From Candidatus Zhuqueibacterota bacterium (GTDB taxonomy: Bacteria > Zhuqueibacterota > Zhuqueibacteria > Zhuqueibacterales > Zhuqueibacteraceae): a DNA stretch of 7,784 bases. The position numbers and the translations under genes were made by a program. Positions 6,117 through 7,784 of this stretch are shown in pieces. The stretch is taken from positions 1 to 7,784 of the forward strand of contig JABWAN010000215.1 in the NCBI GenBank assembly GCA_013361015.1, in the 5' to 3' direction. The notes below the pieces were generated by a model. The model was not told where the DNA came from. It was given only the letters and a program-made list of their open reading frames with translations, and did not search any database. Within the stretch, counting starts at the first letter, position 1. Each line of letters begins with the position of its first letter.

Positions 6117-6575
6117 ATGGAGAAACCAGAGCTTATTTCGTATTTCAATGAAGCGACCTTCATTCCGGCTTTGCAGTCACGCAGTAAAGACGCGGCGTTG
6201 GATGAGCTGGTAAATTGTTTCGTCTCCGCAGGCCTGGTTCGCAACGGCGCGATCGTGCTGGAGATGATCAAACGGCGTGAAGAACTGGGCAGCACCGCCA
6301 TCAATCACGGCATCGCCATCCCGCACGGACGCACCACCGCGGCTGCAGACGTGATGATCGCCTTCGGTTATTCCAAACGCGGCCTCACGTGGGGCGCGAT
6401 GGACGGCAAACCGGTTCATCTCATCTTTATGGTACTCGCGCCGCCGCAAGAGCAAAACAACAAATATCTTCCCGTGCTCGGACGTTTGGTCGAAGTCTTG
6501 AGCCATCCCGCTGAACGAGAAAAATTCACGCAAGTCACTACCTTCGCCGAATTCACCAATCTACTGAAAAGCTGA
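6117..6575 (+). CDS. ptsN: PTS IIA domain protein, fructose/mannitol/nitrogen type (PtsN-like)
   Basis: This 152-residue stand-alone IIA domain is phosphorylated by HPr or NPr. No transport (IIB/IIC) domain is attached or nearby, so a regulatory PtsN-type role is more likely than sugar uptake. The phosphorylated His is H70 in the family signature 'RREELGSTAINHGIAIPHGRT' region (53-73; 'IAIPHGR' is the key part). The flanking segments 'ALDELVNCFVSAGLV' (27-41), 'GKPVHLIFMVLAPPQ' (96-110) and 'FAEFTNLLKS' (143-152) follow the usual fold order. The position where many IIA proteins carry a second active-site His (in an 'HL..L' motif) reads 'NKYLPVLGRL', with Tyr116. The start ATG 6117 is forced by an in-frame stop just upstream and gives the expected N-terminus. 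The next gene begins two bases after the stop, so co-expression is very likely. Confidence 0.9.
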   Translation: MEKPELISYFNEATFIPALQSRSKDAALDELVNCFVSAGLVRNGAIVLEMIKRREELGSTAINHGIAIPHGRTTAAADVMIAFGYSKRGLTWGAMDGKPVHLIFMVLAPPQEQNNKYLPVLGRLVEVLSHPAEREKFTQVTTFAEFTNLLKS

Positions 6576-6577
6576 TC

Positions 6578-6928
6578 ATGGTCGAAAAGATTAAAACTCA
6601 AATCGAGTTCTTGGTGGCGCTGCAAGACCTCGATATTATGCTCAAAGAAATTGCAGAAGTGAAAGAGTTGGGTTTTGAGGTGAATGCGGAAGGCGCAGCC
6701 ACGCTTACGCGCGCGCGCGCGGAATTGGTGCAGAACATCAAGAAGCAATTGCTTACAAATTATGAACGCCTGCGTGGCCGCTACAAACGCGCCATTGTGC
6801 CCGTAAAAGAAGACACGTGCCTCGGCTGCTTCATGCGCGTGCCCACCTCGATCACCGCGCAAGGCCGCACCGATATGGAAGTCTTGAGCTGCGAAAACTG
6901 CGGCCGGATTCTTTACTGGCTGAGTTGA
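6578..6928 (+). CDS. Short C4 zinc-ribbon protein (zf-RING_7 / FlgZ-CdsZ-like C-terminal domain)
   Basis: This 116-residue protein has two CxxC pairs that should bind one zinc: C81/C84 in 'DTCLGCFMRVP' and C105/C108 in 'LSCENCGRILYW'. The ribbon and the preceding 'RYKRAIVPVKEDTC' match the C-terminal domain of the zf-RING_7 family, which includes Helicobacter HP0958/FlgZ and chlamydial CdsZ. Those proteins are usually about 230-250 residues, with a long antiparallel coiled coil. Here the start ('FLVALQDLDIMLKEI', 11-25) and the end are kept, but the coiled coil is reduced to about two short helices (10-30 and 42-72). It reads as an internal shortening, with no break in the frame. It is the last gene of the operon, two bases after the IIA stop. 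The likely role is binding nucleic acid or protein; the exact partner is unknown. Confidence 0.8.
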   Translation: MVEKIKTQIEFLVALQDLDIMLKEIAEVKELGFEVNAEGAATLTRARAELVQNIKKQLLTNYERLRGRYKRAIVPVKEDTCLGCFMRVPTSITAQGRTDMEVLSCENCGRILYWLS

Positions 6929-6950
6929 ATGGGTTGGATATTAGATTGAG

Positions 6951-7005
6951 GGAGTCATGGAGTGTTGGATTGATGGCTTACAATACTCCAGCAGTCCATG
7001 ACTCC
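6951..7005. repeat. Composite inverted repeat between convergent genes
   Basis: GGAGTCATGGA (6951-6961) and TCCATGACTCC (6995-7005) are perfect 11-base reverse complements. A second pair, TGGAGTGTTG (6958-6967) with CAATACTCCA (6981-6990), matches over ten bases with one G-T pair and shares four bases with the first. Together they can form a long bulged stem. ACTCCAGC also occurs directly twice (6985 and 7001). No T tract lies on either strand, so it is not a classical terminator, though it sits where a bidirectional one would. The TGGAGT/TGGATT/TGATGG style resembles dispersed intergenic repeats. Confidence 0.75.
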
Positions 7006-7018
7006 AGCGCTTCATTTC

Positions 7019-7784
7019 TCAGAGGGGTTTGTCGTAGATGCGATAGCGTTTGTAAATTTCCGCCCCCAACAATTTCATCCCGCGATTGATCGCGTCGTTG
7101 TTCTCCAACGTCCACGAAAATTCTCCGCTATCAAAACCGGCAGCCACCGGACGCCGAAACGTTTCCATGTAAAGCGCGGCGCCGATGCCGCTGACGGATT
7201 GCAGTTTTTTCACCACGCCTAAAGTCAGCACGCGGAGCGTGTGTATTTTGCGAGAGTGATACAGAACTTTGAAAATGCCAAAGGGCAGCAAGCGCCCGTT
7301 GATCTTGCGCAACGCCTCGTTGAGGTCGGGAAGCGAGAGCGAGAACCCGACCGGTTCGCCGTTCTTTTCCACAATCATGACCAGCCGAGGATCAACTACG
7401 GGCTTCAAATCTTTCGCCATGTGGTCGAATTCTTCCTCGGTCATCGGCACGAAGCCCCAGTTGTTGCTCCACGCATCGTTATAGATCTTTTTGATGGCAA
7501 CCACTTCGGCATCAAAGTTTTTCATATTGAGATTCCGCAGCACCAACCCCTCGTCTTGCAAAACCTTTTCTCCCACCCGCACGATTTTAGGATTCAAACC
7601 AATATCCTTGTGCATCCACCAAGCATAGAGATCCATCGCTTTCGTGAAGCCGCGGCCTTCGATAAGATCAACATAGTATTTGGGATTATATGTCATCATC
7701 ACGCGCGGGCTGGCTTCGAAGCCTTCGACGAGCAAGCCGCAGGTCTCGTTGGTCGAATAGTTTGCCGGGCCGCGCAAAACGTTC
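7019..7784 (-). CDS. GNAT-like N-acyltransferase family protein, C-terminal part (5' end outside window)
   Basis: The frame stays open to the window edge, so only the last ~255 residues are visible. They begin in mid-protein with '...NVLRGPANYSTNETCG'. The region 'AVVAIKKIYNDAWSNNWGFVPMTEEEF' (in two parts) followed by 'DPRLVMIVEKNGEPVGFSLSLPDLNEAL' has the strand-turn-strand shape of a GNAT core. The end, 'SWTLENNDAINRGMKLLGAEIYKRYRIYDK', matches the late GNAT helix and strand ('LE.N..a......G....KRYR.Y'). This pattern fits a family of roughly 370-400-residue proteins usually annotated only as GNAT or hypothetical, related in shape to peptidoglycan-type FemX acyltransferases with two GNAT halves. 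The substrate is unknown. It converges on the zinc-ribbon gene, with 90 bases between the stops, and is therefore transcribed independently of it. Confidence 0.75.
   Translation of the reverse strand, partial: NVLRGPANYSTNETCGLLVEGFEASPRVMMTYNPKYYVDLIEGRGFTKAMDLYAWWMHKDIGLNPKIVRVGEKVLQDEGLVLRNLNMKNFDAEVVAIKKIYNDAWSNNWGFVPMTEEEFDHMAKDLKPVVDPRLVMIVEKNGEPVGFSLSLPDLNEALRKINGRLLPFGIFKVLYHSRKIHTLRVLTLGVVKKLQSVSGIGAALYMETFRRPVAAGFDSGEFSWTLENNDAINRGMKLLGAEIYKRYRIYDKPL

Noticed and set aside
6706..6721. 16-base alternating purine-pyrimidine run (CG repeats) with Z-DNA potential
   Set aside because: It lies within the zinc-ribbon gene and simply encodes Thr-Arg-Ala-Arg-Ala; no regulatory context supports a structural role.
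1..7784. Defence island, prophage, CRISPR array or biosynthetic cluster
   Set aside because: No repeat-spacer array, integrase, transposase, phage structural gene or defence signature was seen. The genes are mostly ordinary chromosomal metabolism and regulation.

Overview
The window carries nine genes, seven complete and one cut by each window edge. It reads like a chromosomal piece of an uncultured free-living bacterium, not a mobile or phage region: there are no transposases, integrases, tRNAs, rRNAs or CRISPR repeats. The gene set suggests a lineage in or near the Fibrobacterota-Chlorobiota-Bacteroidota (FCB) or Calditrichota/KSB1-type candidate phyla. It includes a tricorn-type protease, a single-domain GDP-mannose pyrophosphorylase, a short zinc-ribbon protein and a small conserved-looking hypothetical protein next to a PTS IIA protein. 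This placement is inference from gene types and general sequence style, not a computed classification.

Layout. Positions 1-2659 (+) hold the C-terminal part of a tricorn-like S41 protease, followed 10 bases later by a membrane polyprenyl-phosphate sugar-1-phosphate transferase of the WecA/MraY superfamily. Positions 2660-2788 contain a perfect 10-bp hairpin without a T tract. Positions 2789-3112 (+) encode thioredoxin, followed by a clear intrinsic terminator (3142-3175). The T tract of that terminator runs straight into the ribosome binding site of the next gene, a geranylgeranyl-reductase-family flavoprotein (3185-4378, +). A 349-base AT-rich spacer follows, containing several short inverted repeats and a possible promoter. 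Then comes a tight four-gene operon (4728-6928, +): mannose-1-phosphate guanylyltransferase, an 89-residue protein of unknown function, a PtsN-like PTS IIA protein, and a C4 zinc-ribbon protein. The window ends with a convergent gene (7019-7784, -) encoding the C-terminal part of a GNAT-like acyltransferase. It is separated from the operon by a 90-base spacer holding a composite inverted repeat that looks like a dispersed element.

How the genes may work together. The WecA-like enzyme loads a sugar phosphate onto a polyprenyl-phosphate carrier, ManC makes GDP-mannose, and the GGR-type flavoprotein reduces prenyl chains. Together they point to surface glycan and isoprenoid-lipid metabolism. The PtsN-like protein and the zinc-ribbon protein look regulatory; relatives of both have known links to sigma-54 in other bacteria. 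I see no convincing new defence or mobile system. The more interesting points are small ones: the terminator fused to a ribosome binding site, the structured spacer upstream of manC, the displaced Shine-Dalgarno of the IIA gene, the altered active-site positions in the IIA and tricorn proteins, and the two intergenic hairpins.
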